This document shows, one piece after another, positions 35,182 through 43,728 of a stretch of 64,000 bases of DNA. The stretch is from Nitrospira sp. (GTDB lineage Bacteria; Nitrospirota; Nitrospiria; Nitrospirales; Nitrospiraceae). Every line of letters begins with the position of its first letter. Position 1 is the first letter of the stretch. A program made the translations under genes and the position numbers. The DNA is taken from assembly GCA_018242665.1 (NCBI GenBank), contig JAFEBL010000013.1, forward strand, positions 1 through 64,000, read 5' to 3'. The notes beneath the pieces were generated by a model that saw only the letters and a list, made by a program, of their open reading frames with translations, was not told where the DNA came from and did not search any database.

Positions 35182-37452
35182 GTGAAACCACAGCTTATTC
35201 ATCAAATCGGTGGCGGTCTGCTCTGGGCAAGCGTACTCACGCTCGCCTGGCTATTCCCAACAAATGCCCTATTCGCAGGAGAAGCCGCTCAGCCCGCAGA
35301 TTCCCATCTCCTCGACGCTCGTTTCTCCGTGACTACCTTTCTGCTCAATCTGGAGAAACAAGGGTTGGAGGACAATACCTTCACGAACGGCCTTGGGCGC
35401 GACACGACGCTGATCGGGAATCTGGTCAATGCCACGCTCTACAAACAGCTGCTTCCTTCGCTCGAAGCTGAAGTCGGCCTCTTCGCCAACATGCCATTCG
35501 GCCACGACCATGAAATCTCGCAGGTCCGCCCCATTCTACGGTTGACGTACACACCGACAGAACAGGTGACGGGAATCGTGGGCACCCTTCGAACCGGCCA
35601 CCGGGATTTTCACGACGCGGTCTTCGACAACGGCAACCGCTTCCTCCGGCCGCTTGAGCAAGGGGCTCAAATGCTAGTGGATTCCGAGCACTATCGGCAA
35701 GACCTGTTCATCAACTGGCAGCAGGCCTTCCGGGGCTCGGCCCCGAACCGCTTCGATGTGGGATACGCCGGTCAGCTGAAGTTCGGACCGCTTCGATTCA
35801 ACGGCCAGGCGCATTGGGTGCGTAATGGACAAGCGCTGTTCAAACTGGATCGTTCCTTCGATACCCGCGACAATCTCGTCGTTGCCGCCGGCCCGGAGTT
35901 GGTCATGGAACCGTCCCACTATTTCTCAGCACTCTCCTGGTGGCATCAAGTTGGTGTCAGTTTCACGTACCTGACCAGCTACAACCAGGCCGACAATGGC
36001 TCAGACGCCACTCGTGGGCGCGGCTATGAACTACGGACCTGGCTCGACTTGGCCGGATGGCGCCCCTATCTCGCCTTTTGGAAAGGTCGCAATTTTTTGA
36101 GCCAGCAAGGCGACCCCGAGTTTCGGGCCAGCAATTTCCCGGAGATCGGTCTCTCCAAAATGATTCGCCTGGGCCCTCGCGCTTCACTGGAATTCGGCGT
36201 GCAGGCCCGGCGCATCCGGTCCTTCTTTACCGAGGACGGACTCACCTACATGAACCGGGATACGTTCAAATGGGTGAACCAAGAATACCTGGTCTTTAAT
36301 TGGGATTGGGATACCAACCACGCAGACTTGGCCAGTGATGTATGGGCTTCGCTGTCCCGGCCGTTCGACGTTCGACAGGACGCGCCGGCGGAACGCCGGT
36401 TCACGGCCAAACTGGATGCACTGACCTATGTCTACAGTCTCTCCTATGCCGGTGTACGGCAGATCGGTGGGGTCCCGGTCTCGAATCACACATTTGCCGG
36501 ACAATATCTCTCGCCGGTGCTTCAGTACCGAGTCAGCCCGCAACTCACACTCGACGCCGGCCTGTTCGCCGGGTTCCCGGTTGGAGACACACAGTCCTTT
36601 CACACCGTACAACCGATTCTTTCTGCGCAATACGAAATGGCTCCGGACGTGCGTCTGATAGCCGGTACCCTGCACCGCAACCATCCATTCGTGGATGCGT
36701 TATTCAACGATGCCACGCTGTTCAGCCGTCCCGTCGAGCAGGGCTTCCAACTGCTGGTCGACCGTAAACATTACCAGCAGGACCTCTTCATCAATTGGAA
36801 TCAGATCGAGACGTTTCAGAAGGCAGAGCGGTTCGATGTCGGGTATGCGGGCCGTGCTTCTGCCGGTCACTTCTCGCTCAATGGCCAAATCTATTGGGCC
36901 CATTCCGGCGGGACTCAATATTCAGAATCCAGGACGTTTTTTGGTCCGGGCATTCCCCGCGATCGCCCGGCCGGCAATAATTTCCTGACGGCGTTTGGCC
37001 CCCAGTTTACCCTTCAACCCCGACAATACTGGTCCGCTGTGCCCTGGTTTCGAGAAATCGACATCATGGCCCTGTACCTGACGAGCCAGAATGAACCGAC
37101 GCAAAGCGGGTCTCCGATTGTGCGTGGCCGGGGCTATCAGTTGACCGCCGGGGTGAATCTCGACGGGTGGCGCCCCTATGTCACGATGTGGCGTGGTGAG
37201 CACTTTGTGACAGAGCGTGGCGATCCGGCCTACTATGCGGGCGACTTTACCGAATTCGGGCTGCTGAGGGACTTCATGCTGCCTGCAGGATTCTCCCTGC
37301 GCATCGGCGGTTTCGGACGAATCATCGAACACCATCTCACCCATACCGAATACGCCCTGCTCAACTGGTCATGGGATCAGTCGCCCTGGCGAGGATTCTG
37401 CCTGCGCCCAACCCTGTTACACCGGAGCGAGTCCTCCTGCGGCCAATTCTGA
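35182..37452 (+). CDS. double-barrel outer-membrane protein (two tandem homologous halves)
   Basis: 756 aa. A signal peptide (GGLLWASVLTLAWLFPTNAL) precedes two homologous parts of about 360 residues. Matching blocks include RPLEQGAQMLVDSEHYRQDL with RPVEQGFQLLVDRKHYQQDL, FDVGYAG with FDVGYAG, TRGRGYEL with VRGRGYQL and GWRPYLAFWKG with GWRPYVTMWRG. Both halves are rich in alternating aromatic strands and have no soluble domain. The final residues are QF. The start is uncertain: GTG 35182 precedes the signal peptide, TTG 35140 is in frame, and neither has a clear ribosome site. Its place beside the polysaccharide genes suggests a role in export or surface attachment of the polymer; function is not established. 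Confidence 0.8.
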   Translation: MKPQLIHQIGGGLLWASVLTLAWLFPTNALFAGEAAQPADSHLLDARFSVTTFLLNLEKQGLEDNTFTNGLGRDTTLIGNLVNATLYKQLLPSLEAEVGLFANMPFGHDHEISQVRPILRLTYTPTEQVTGIVGTLRTGHRDFHDAVFDNGNRFLRPLEQGAQMLVDSEHYRQDLFINWQQAFRGSAPNRFDVGYAGQLKFGPLRFNGQAHWVRNGQALFKLDRSFDTRDNLVVAAGPELVMEPSHYFSALSWWHQVGVSFTYLTSYNQADNGSDATRGRGYELRTWLDLAGWRPYLAFWKGRNFLSQQGDPEFRASNFPEIGLSKMIRLGPRASLEFGVQARRIRSFFTEDGLTYMNRDTFKWVNQEYLVFNWDWDTNHADLASDVWASLSRPFDVRQDAPAERRFTAKLDALTYVYSLSYAGVRQIGGVPVSNHTFAGQYLSPVLQYRVSPQLTLDAGLFAGFPVGDTQSFHTVQPILSAQYEMAPDVRLIAGTLHRNHPFVDALFNDATLFSRPVEQGFQLLVDRKHYQQDLFINWNQIETFQKAERFDVGYAGRASAGHFSLNGQIYWAHSGGTQYSESRTFFGPGIPRDRPAGNNFLTAFGPQFTLQPRQYWSAVPWFREIDIMALYLTSQNEPTQSGSPIVRGRGYQLTAGVNLDGWRPYVTMWRGEHFVTERGDPAYYAGDFTEFGLLRDFMLPAGFSLRIGGFGRIIEHHLTHTEYALLNWSWDQSPWRGFCLRPTLLHRSESSCGQF
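35302..37390 (+). repeat. tandem intragenic duplication of a barrel-coding unit
   Basis: The coding halves, about 35302-36340 and 36397-37390, are homologous at the protein level (roughly 360-370 residue offset) and diverged in DNA. The duplication is therefore old. Each unit alone is long enough for a 12-16 stranded barrel. Confidence 0.75.
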
Positions 37453-37466
37453 GATACACTTCTCTC

Positions 37467-37495
37467 TTGCCACCTCAGGGCAAGCCCGTTAGAGT
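37467..37495 (+). promoter_or_regulatory. sigma70-like promoter of the small barrel gene
   Basis: TTGCCA (37467-37472), a 17-base spacer and TAGAGT (37490-37495), with predicted start near 37502 and a leader of about 43 bases ending in AGGAGG four bases before ATG 37545. Confidence 0.55.
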
Positions 37496-37544
37496 AGCAA
37501 CCTAAGCGTCTTGTGAGTATATGTTGTCTATTGCAGGAGGGGTA

Positions 37545-38168
37545 ATGCGCCGTTGGTCGATCGGTTTGTCGGTTCTGGTCCTGCTGTGCGTGCCAGCCCT
37601 TACGTGTGCCGAAACCTATATCGCCGCGGGTATGGGCATGAATGCCCCCACATTCGATACCACTGACGTCGGCAAAGTGTCTCTGCAAAAGGACCTGTTT
37701 TACGGCGGGAAAATCGGCCATTACTTCAACGACCGCGGGTACAATTGGTTTGGCCTCGAACTCGACGCCTACCGCTCCACCCCCGGCATCAAACAACAAA
37801 CAGTGCACACTTCCACCAATCCTCACTTGTCAGGACATATCCCCGGTGCAGACTTGATGGTGCACTCATTGGCGTTCAACGCATTGGTGCGAGTGACCGG
37901 CTACCAATACAAGGTGGAACCCTATGCCGGCCTGGGTATTGGCCTGAATGTCGGCAATATATCGAGTGGGAATTTCAGACCGGAAGCGTCTTTTGCCCCG
38001 AGCTTTAATGTGTTGGCCGGCATACGCTATTACATGACCGACTCGATCGCCCCCTTTTTGGAGTACAAGTACAACTTCGCCCAGTTCAAGTTCGACCGCA
38101 GCAATGTCACGGCTGACTACCGTGCCAACCTCTTCATGTTCGGCATCGCCTTCCATTTCGGCCGCTAA
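37545..38168 (+). CDS. small outer-membrane beta-barrel protein
   Basis: 207 aa. Signal peptide (RRWSIGLSVLVLLCVPALTCA, with ATG 37545 after a near-perfect AGGAGG), then an eight-strand OmpA/OmpW-type barrel: repeated alternating patterns such as TYIAAGMGMNAPTF, WFGLELDAYR, YAGLGIGLNVG, APFLEYKYNFAQFKF, ending NLFMFGIAFHFGR with a terminal aromatic-rich strand. No periplasmic domain. It has its own promoter. Likely a structural or passive surface protein; ligand unknown. Confidence 0.82.
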   Translation: MRRWSIGLSVLVLLCVPALTCAETYIAAGMGMNAPTFDTTDVGKVSLQKDLFYGGKIGHYFNDRGYNWFGLELDAYRSTPGIKQQTVHTSTNPHLSGHIPGADLMVHSLAFNALVRVTGYQYKVEPYAGLGIGLNVGNISSGNFRPEASFAPSFNVLAGIRYYMTDSIAPFLEYKYNFAQFKFDRSNVTADYRANLFMFGIAFHFGR

Positions 38169-38190
38169 CGATCAGGGGCCAGGCGTCTGC

Positions 38191-39900
38191 CTAGGTCTGT
38201 GAGTGTGTCTCGGCGCTGGACGGTCGAAAATCCTGGCAGGATTTCAGGTACGAGAGAATGCTGGATTTCGGGATGTTCAGCGCCTGAAATGCATGCCGGA
38301 TCAGAGTATGGGCTCCTTCGACTTCAGGGAGAATAATTTCCGTCGCGCCCACATCTTTCAAGTCTTCTGCTTCCCGAAATCCATGCGCCCTGACCAGCAC
38401 GGGGAGTTGTTCATTCAACCCCCGCAACCGCCGAAGCGTCAACGAAGCCTCGTGGATCACCGGTAGCGCAACAATCGCCAATGCGGCTCGCTGAGCCCCG
38501 GCGGCGTTCAGCAGCTCGGTTTGCGAGGCATCCCCATAGACGCACGAAATGCCGCGGCGACGCAGCTGCCGCACAAGGTCCGGGTCGCGCTCGATCACGG
38601 TATACGGAAGCCCAAAATGATCGAGCGCCAGGCCTACCGTGCTCCCCATGCGACCGAATCCGCAGACCACCACATGCCCTGCTTGCTCATCGTGCACTCC
38701 TCCTTGGATCGGCACGGCAGCCCGCCCCATGCGGAAATGCAGCGCGGCGATCCACTTTGGCGCATACCGCACCAACGGCGCATTGAGGAGAATGCTCAGC
38801 AACGACGCGGTCAGAGTGGCATTGTACACATCCTCGCCCACATGGCCCGCCGTTTTGGCCACCTGTACCAACACGAAAGAAAATTCACCGATCTGGGTGA
38901 GGCCAGCGCCCACCAACAACGCCGTTCCCCAGGCATAGCGAAAGAGCCGTACGACCAGGGTCCAAATGACGAACTTTCCCGCGATGATCAATCCGAGCAT
39001 GATACCCAACAGCGGAAGGTTCGACCAAACGACCCGTGGATCGATCAGAATGCCGATGGTCACAAAAAAGAGGGCGACAAACGCATCCCGCAATGAGAGC
39101 AGTCGCGCAAGCGTTTCATGACCATACTCCGACCCGCTGATAATCAATCCGGCCAGAAAGGCCCCAAGGGCGAGGGATAGTCCTGCCATCTGCGTCACGG
39201 CCGCCGTCCCGATACCCAGAGACAGCGACACCAGCAGAAACAATTCCGCGTTTTGCGTCTTCGCAATCCGTGTCAACAGCGGCGGGATCGCTTTGGCCGC
39301 GAGATACGCGAACGGAACCAGAATCAGAACGGCCAGCCATAGCGCCTTTCCGATAGTGGCGAAACGCCCCGGTTCCAGCGCGCCCAGCGCCGGAAGCAGG
39401 ACGGTGAGCACGACCACCGCCAGATCCTCCACCAGCGTGATCCCGATCATCACCCGGCCGTGCTTGGCACGCAGGTCTCCGCTGTCCAACAGCAAGCGCG
39501 CCAGCACCATCGTGCTCGCCACAGACACCACGGCGCCAATCACCACGCTTTGAATGAAATTCCACCCTACCACATGGCCGACACCCACACCGAGCAGAAT
39601 GGAGAGCACAATCCCGACTGGCCCTCCCAGCAGGGCGACCCAGCGCACGCGCAACAAATCGTTCAGCGAAAATTCAATGCCGATGCAAAACATGAGAAGA
39701 ATCACACCGATCTCGGCGAATAATTCGAAACTGTGGACGTCCGACACGGAGGGACCGGGCGTCAAGGGGCTGATCAGAATGCCCCCGAACACATATCCCA
39801 GAATCAATGGCTGGCGAAGCAGATAGGCGGACGTCCCGCCGACCACCGCGGCGATAAACACATAGGCGAGATCTCTGAAAAAAATCGGATCAGGGGTCAT
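38191..39900 (-). CDS. Kef-type potassium/proton antiporter with TrkA-N domain
   Basis: 569 aa. Residues 1-390 hold about 12 helices of the CPA2 cation/proton antiporter family (FELFAEIGVILLMFCIGIEF near 55, LALGAFLAGLIISGSE near 246). Residues 405-530 form an NAD-binding TrkA-N domain (VVCGFGRMGSTVGLALDHFG, ERDPDL, GDASQTELL), and a short tail follows without a TrkA-C domain. It would exchange K+ or Na+ for protons under nucleotide control. AAAGGATGC precedes the ATG. A TAGAAT box at 39959-39964 may be part of its promoter. Confidence 0.9.
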   Translation of the reverse strand: MTPDPIFFRDLAYVFIAAVVGGTSAYLLRQPLILGYVFGGILISPLTPGPSVSDVHSFELFAEIGVILLMFCIGIEFSLNDLLRVRWVALLGGPVGIVLSILLGVGVGHVVGWNFIQSVVIGAVVSVASTMVLARLLLDSGDLRAKHGRVMIGITLVEDLAVVVLTVLLPALGALEPGRFATIGKALWLAVLILVPFAYLAAKAIPPLLTRIAKTQNAELFLLVSLSLGIGTAAVTQMAGLSLALGAFLAGLIISGSEYGHETLARLLSLRDAFVALFFVTIGILIDPRVVWSNLPLLGIMLGLIIAGKFVIWTLVVRLFRYAWGTALLVGAGLTQIGEFSFVLVQVAKTAGHVGEDVYNATLTASLLSILLNAPLVRYAPKWIAALHFRMGRAAVPIQGGVHDEQAGHVVVCGFGRMGSTVGLALDHFGLPYTVIERDPDLVRQLRRRGISCVYGDASQTELLNAAGAQRAALAIVALPVIHEASLTLRRLRGLNEQLPVLVRAHGFREAEDLKDVGATEIILPEVEGAHTLIRHAFQALNIPKSSILSYLKSCQDFRPSSAETHSQT

Positions 39901-40207
39901 GCATCCTTTCAGACAATAAGATCGTGTTTGGCCGACTCACAGGCGCCGGGCCTTCCGTATTCTACCCATTTCCCGAGTAACTGCGTAAGGCTCTTTGAGC
40001 TCGATCGAATAGCCGTCGCTACGCACGACGTGTGAGTCCAAGAAGATCGCCGGGGGAGTCTAATCGCGTGCCTCTATCACGAGAGAACGATACACGGGCT
40101 CGCGAATGGATCACGCATAGGAGGATGAACACTTGAGGGGGCTCTCCGGCGGCGGCAATGAGAAGAGGCTTCGCCAGAATAGCCGCCGGCATGCGCGACG
40201 TACGGTT
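39901..40207. other. 307-base intergenic region between antiporter and tRNA-Cys
   Basis: No coding frame with a ribosome site was found. It holds a possible -10 TAGAAT (minus, 39959-39964) for the antiporter gene with a poor -35. An inverted repeat CCGGCGGC/GCCGCCGG (40146-40153 with 40182-40189) lies 19 bases past the tRNA-Cys CCA end and may help stop tRNA transcription. Confidence 0.5.
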
Positions 40208-40283
40208 TGGAGGCGCCGGGCGGGTTCGAACCGCCGCATCGCAGTTTTGCAGACTGCTCCCTTAGCCACTTGGGTACGGCGCC
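40208..40283 (-). tRNA. tRNA-Cys (GCA), CCA encoded
   Basis: 76 bases on the minus strand. Acceptor stem GGCGCCG/CGGCGCC, discriminator T typical of tRNA-Cys, and the encoded CCA at 40208-40210. The anticodon stem GCAGT/ACTGC surrounds loop CTGCAAA with anticodon GCA. The T arm GGCGG-TTCGAAC-CCGCC is intact. Confidence 0.97.
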
Positions 40284-40292
40284 ACGGGTCGG

Positions 40293-40322
40293 ATTATAGA
40301 AGGGGGAGCGTCAGGAACTCAA
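40293..40322 (-). promoter_or_regulatory. sigma70 promoter of tRNA-Cys
   Basis: Minus-strand TTGAGT (40317-40322), an 18-base spacer and a perfect TATAAT (40293-40298), ten bases before the mature tRNA 5' end. Confidence 0.75.
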
Positions 40323-40385
40323 CCGCGAAGAGCAGAGAAACAGAGGAAACTTCTCCCAACAGCGCTGCTGATCGGATGCCGCTGA

Positions 40386-41588
40386 CTAGGGTTTGCTCGG
40401 AAGCACGGGAATGTCGCGGACGATGGTGGACTGTTCATCCGGCGCGTGGCCCATCAATTCCCAGCCTGCTTCCGTCTGTCCGTCCGACGAGGATCCGTTG
40501 GGCGCAGCGCCTGAAGCCTCAGCGTCTTTTTCCTTGGCCAGCTGCTCGACTTCGTAGATGAGCGTGTCCATGAGTTCGTCCATGGGCACCTTGCGCATCA
40601 GTTTTCCCTTTTTGAAGAGAATGCCTTTGCCTTCGCCGCCGGCAATGCCGATATCCGCTTCCTTGCCTTCGCCGATGCCATTGACCACGCAACCGAGCAC
40701 GGACACATTCAACGGGGTCTTGATATGGCCGAGTTTCTTTTCCAGCTCGTTCGCCATGCGCACCACATCGATTTCAACACGGCCGCAGGTCGGGCAGGCG
40801 ATGACATTGATGCCGCGATGACGCAATTCAAGCGACTTTAGGATTTCGAAACCGACTTTGACTTCTTCCACCGGATCGGCGGCGAGCGAGACACGCAACG
40901 TGTCGCCAATACCTTGCGAGAGCAGCCAACCAAGTCCGATCGCAGACTTCACCGCGCCGGTCATGGCCGTGCCGGCTTCGGTAATGCCGATATGCAGCGG
41001 ATAGTTGGACTGTGTGGAGAAGAGATAGTAGGCGTCGATCGCATGGTGCACATCGGAGGCCTTGAGCGACACCTTCATGTTGGTGAAGCCTTCGTCTTCG
41101 AGCGCGTGCACGGCGTTCAAGGCCGATTCAGACAGGGCTTCCGGTGAAGGCCAGCCATATTTATCGAGCAGCGGCCGTTCGAGCGAGCCTCCGTTCACGC
41201 CGATGCGCAGGGGAATACTCCGCTCGTTGACGGCTTTGATCACCTCCTGCACTTTCCACCAGGCCCCGATGTTGCCGGGGTTGATACGGACACAATCGAC
41301 GACTTCGGCCGCCTTGAGGGCCAGGCGATGATCGAAGTGAATGTCGGCGATCAGCGGCACCGTCATCGCCGCTTTAATCTTCGGCAGCGCGTCCGCGGCC
41401 GCCTCGTCCGGAACGGCGACACGAATGAGCTCGCAACCGGCGGTTTCCAATTGCCGGATCTGATCCACCGTCGCTTTCACGTCGCGCGTGTCGGTCGAGC
41501 ACATCGACTGAACCGAAATCGGCGCATCCCCGCCGATCTTGACCGATCCTGCCTGAATCTGCCGCGTCTTTTTTCTGGTGATATGCAT
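40386..41588 (-). CDS. ispG: 4-hydroxy-3-methylbut-2-enyl diphosphate synthase (IspG/GcpE)
   Basis: 400 aa. MEP-pathway enzyme converting MEcPP to HMBPP. The N-terminal TIM-barrel part starts TRQIQAGSVKIGGDAPISVQ and contains IADIHFDHRLALKA and RINPGNIG; the C-terminal part has the [4Fe-4S] cysteines in IACPTCGRVEID and SVLGCVVNGIGEG. The last 40 residues (Ala/Ser/Asp-rich, after AKEKDAEASG) are an extra tail beyond the usual about 370 aa. It follows dxs by 14 bases on the same strand, so the two steps are likely cotranscribed. Confidence 0.96.
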   Translation of the reverse strand: MHITRKKTRQIQAGSVKIGGDAPISVQSMCSTDTRDVKATVDQIRQLETAGCELIRVAVPDEAAADALPKIKAAMTVPLIADIHFDHRLALKAAEVVDCVRINPGNIGAWWKVQEVIKAVNERSIPLRIGVNGGSLERPLLDKYGWPSPEALSESALNAVHALEDEGFTNMKVSLKASDVHHAIDAYYLFSTQSNYPLHIGITEAGTAMTGAVKSAIGLGWLLSQGIGDTLRVSLAADPVEEVKVGFEILKSLELRHRGINVIACPTCGRVEIDVVRMANELEKKLGHIKTPLNVSVLGCVVNGIGEGKEADIGIAGGEGKGILFKKGKLMRKVPMDELMDTLIYEVEQLAKEKDAEASGAAPNGSSSDGQTEAGWELMGHAPDEQSTIVRDIPVLPSKP

Positions 41589-41602
41589 GAGTATGTCAGG
41601 CC

Positions 41603-43546
41603 TTAGCTGCCCTGCTCATCACCGTGCGGCAAACTGCCGACCAGTGACGCCAACCGAGCGGCATCGTCCGCCACCACGCCGGTTCCGAACAATTGTTTGA
41701 CGCTGTTATAAATGCCGTCGGCGGTCAGACCATACCGCTCACGCAACAGGTCCTGCGGCCCTTGCTCGATATACCAATCCGGTAACCCGAGGATCTTGGT
41801 GCGCAACATGAGTCCGGCTTCCGACAAAGTTTCCAAGACTGCGGAACCGAAACCGCCCATCTTGCAGCCTTCTTCCACTGTCACCAGGCAACGGACGTTC
41901 TTCGCCGTCTTAAGAATAAGTTCGGTGTCCAGCGGCTTCGCAAACCGCGCGTTGACCACAGCGGCGGAGATGCCTTCCTGTGCCAACCGTTCGGCGGCCT
42001 TCATGGCCGGCCAGACCGTCACGCCGATCGCCACGATGGCCACATCCGTTCCTTCACGCAACAACTCACCCTTGCCGATCGGCAGGGTGGTCGGCTCAGG
42101 ATCCATCGGCACACCGAGGCTGACGCCACGCGCGTATCGCACGGAGGCAGGTCCATCAAAACTCACACAGGTCTTGATCATGTGCTGCAATTCGTTCTCG
42201 TCCTTAGGCGCGGCCACAACCATGTTCGGTACATGCCGCAGGAACGCGAAATCGAAGGCGCCATGGTGCGTCGTGCCGTCTTCGGCCACGAGGCCCCCAC
42301 GGTCAATGCAGAACGTCACGGGGAGGTTTTGAGTCGCCACATCATGCACAACCTGATCGTAGGCCCGTTGCAGGAAGGTGGAATACAAGGCGACCACCGG
42401 CTTCATGCCCTGCGCTGCCATACCGGCTGCGAAGGTCACCGCATGTTGCTCGGCAATCCCCACGTCATAGATCCGCTCGGGGAACTCTTTTTCAAAGGCA
42501 TTCAACCCGGTGCCTTCACACATCGCGGCTGTGATCGCGACCACCCGCTTGTCCTGGCGCGCAACCTTGATCAGGGCATCGACGGCCATGCTGGTATAAC
42601 TGGGGCGGACGGCTTTTTTCGCCGGCACACCAGTTTCACGCACAAACGCCGGACAGGCATGGAACCAGACGGGATTGTCCATGGCCGCCTGATAGCCCAA
42701 GCCTTTTTTCGTAATGACGTGCAACAGGACCGGGCCCTTCATCTTGAGCACGTTCTCTAAGGTCGGCAGCAGGTGTTCAAAGTTATGGCCGTCGATCGGG
42801 CCGGCATATTGGAAGCCCAATTCTTCGAATAAGAGCCCGGGAAGAATCGCGCCTTTGGCCAACTCTTCGGCGCGGCGAGCGATTTTTTGCATTTCGGCCC
42901 CGATGTGGGGAATCTTTCGCAGGAGCTGGCCGGTTTCCTCGCGCATCCGAGCGTAGAATTCACCGGTGAAGGTCCGGTTCAGATAGGCAGAAATCGCGCC
43001 GACGTTTCGAGAAATCGACATCTGATTGTCGTTCAGGACGACGATAAAATCCTTATTCGTCCCGCCCGCGTGGTGCAAACCCTCTAGCGTCATACCTGCG
43101 GTCATCGCCCCGTCGCCGACGACACAGACGACCTTATGTTTCTCGCCCCGTTGCTCGCGCGCTTCCACCATGCCGAAGGCAGCGGAGACGCCAGTACCGG
43201 CATGCCCGGCATTGAAGGTGTCGTACACGCTTTCTTCGCGCTTACAGAACCCGCTCAATCCACCGTATTGGCGCAGCGTATGAAATTGTTCGCGTCGCCC
43301 GGTGAGAAGTTTATGCGTATAGGCCTGATTGCTGGTGTCCCAGACAATCTTATCTTTTGGCGTATCCAGGAGATATTGCAATGCGACCGTCAACTCCACG
43401 ACACCCAGATTGGAGGCCAGATGCCCCCCGACATTCGAAACCACCGCGAGGATTTGCTCCCGGATCTCCTGGCATAGTTCCGGAAACTGTTCAGGGGACA
43501 GTCGCTTCAAATCAGCGGGACTGTGGATATTTTTTAACAGAGACAT
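41603..43546 (-). CDS. dxs: 1-deoxy-D-xylulose-5-phosphate synthase
   Basis: 647 aa. First enzyme of the MEP pathway. TPP motif GDGAMTAGMTLEGLHHAG through LNDNQMSISRNVGA, and the transketolase half with DVGIAEQHAVTFAAGMA and YSTFLQRAYDQVVHD are all present. An unusual point: the block normally reading WDVGHQAYPHK is WDTSNQAYTHK, placing Asn73 where the catalytic His (His49 of the E. coli enzyme) is expected. AAGGAG lies shortly before the ATG. A perfect TTGACA at 43686-43691 on the minus strand may mark the promoter, but its -10 is poor. Downstream is ispG. Confidence 0.93.
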   Translation of the reverse strand: MSLLKNIHSPADLKRLSPEQFPELCQEIREQILAVVSNVGGHLASNLGVVELTVALQYLLDTPKDKIVWDTSNQAYTHKLLTGRREQFHTLRQYGGLSGFCKREESVYDTFNAGHAGTGVSAAFGMVEAREQRGEKHKVVCVVGDGAMTAGMTLEGLHHAGGTNKDFIVVLNDNQMSISRNVGAISAYLNRTFTGEFYARMREETGQLLRKIPHIGAEMQKIARRAEELAKGAILPGLLFEELGFQYAGPIDGHNFEHLLPTLENVLKMKGPVLLHVITKKGLGYQAAMDNPVWFHACPAFVRETGVPAKKAVRPSYTSMAVDALIKVARQDKRVVAITAAMCEGTGLNAFEKEFPERIYDVGIAEQHAVTFAAGMAAQGMKPVVALYSTFLQRAYDQVVHDVATQNLPVTFCIDRGGLVAEDGTTHHGAFDFAFLRHVPNMVVAAPKDENELQHMIKTCVSFDGPASVRYARGVSLGVPMDPEPTTLPIGKGELLREGTDVAIVAIGVTVWPAMKAAERLAQEGISAAVVNARFAKPLDTELILKTAKNVRCLVTVEEGCKMGGFGSAVLETLSEAGLMLRTKILGLPDWYIEQGPQDLLRERYGLTADGIYNSVKQLFGTGVVADDAARLASLVGSLPHGDEQGS

Positions 43547-43728
43547 TGCACAATCTCCTTGTCAAAGCATGACAATTGGACGCAGGTATACATATCGATG
43601 GAATGTAGTCGTGTTGAGAAGGTCTGGCGAAGCAGCGAAAGAAGTTTCGTACAAGTCGCCTCATCCTCACATATGCCACCGCGCATGTCAAGATTCCGGA
43701 GGCCTTCTTTCAGATTTCGTACGCTCCG

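Noticed and set aside
38169-38190. Terminator between the small barrel gene and the antiporter gene
   Set aside because: Only a 4-bp AGGC/GCCT stem with a bulge is present and no T-run follows.
43555-43575. TTGACA on the minus strand next to the dxs start
   Set aside because: It lies about 20 bases before the ATG, so any start from it would fall inside the gene; it overlaps the ribosome site.
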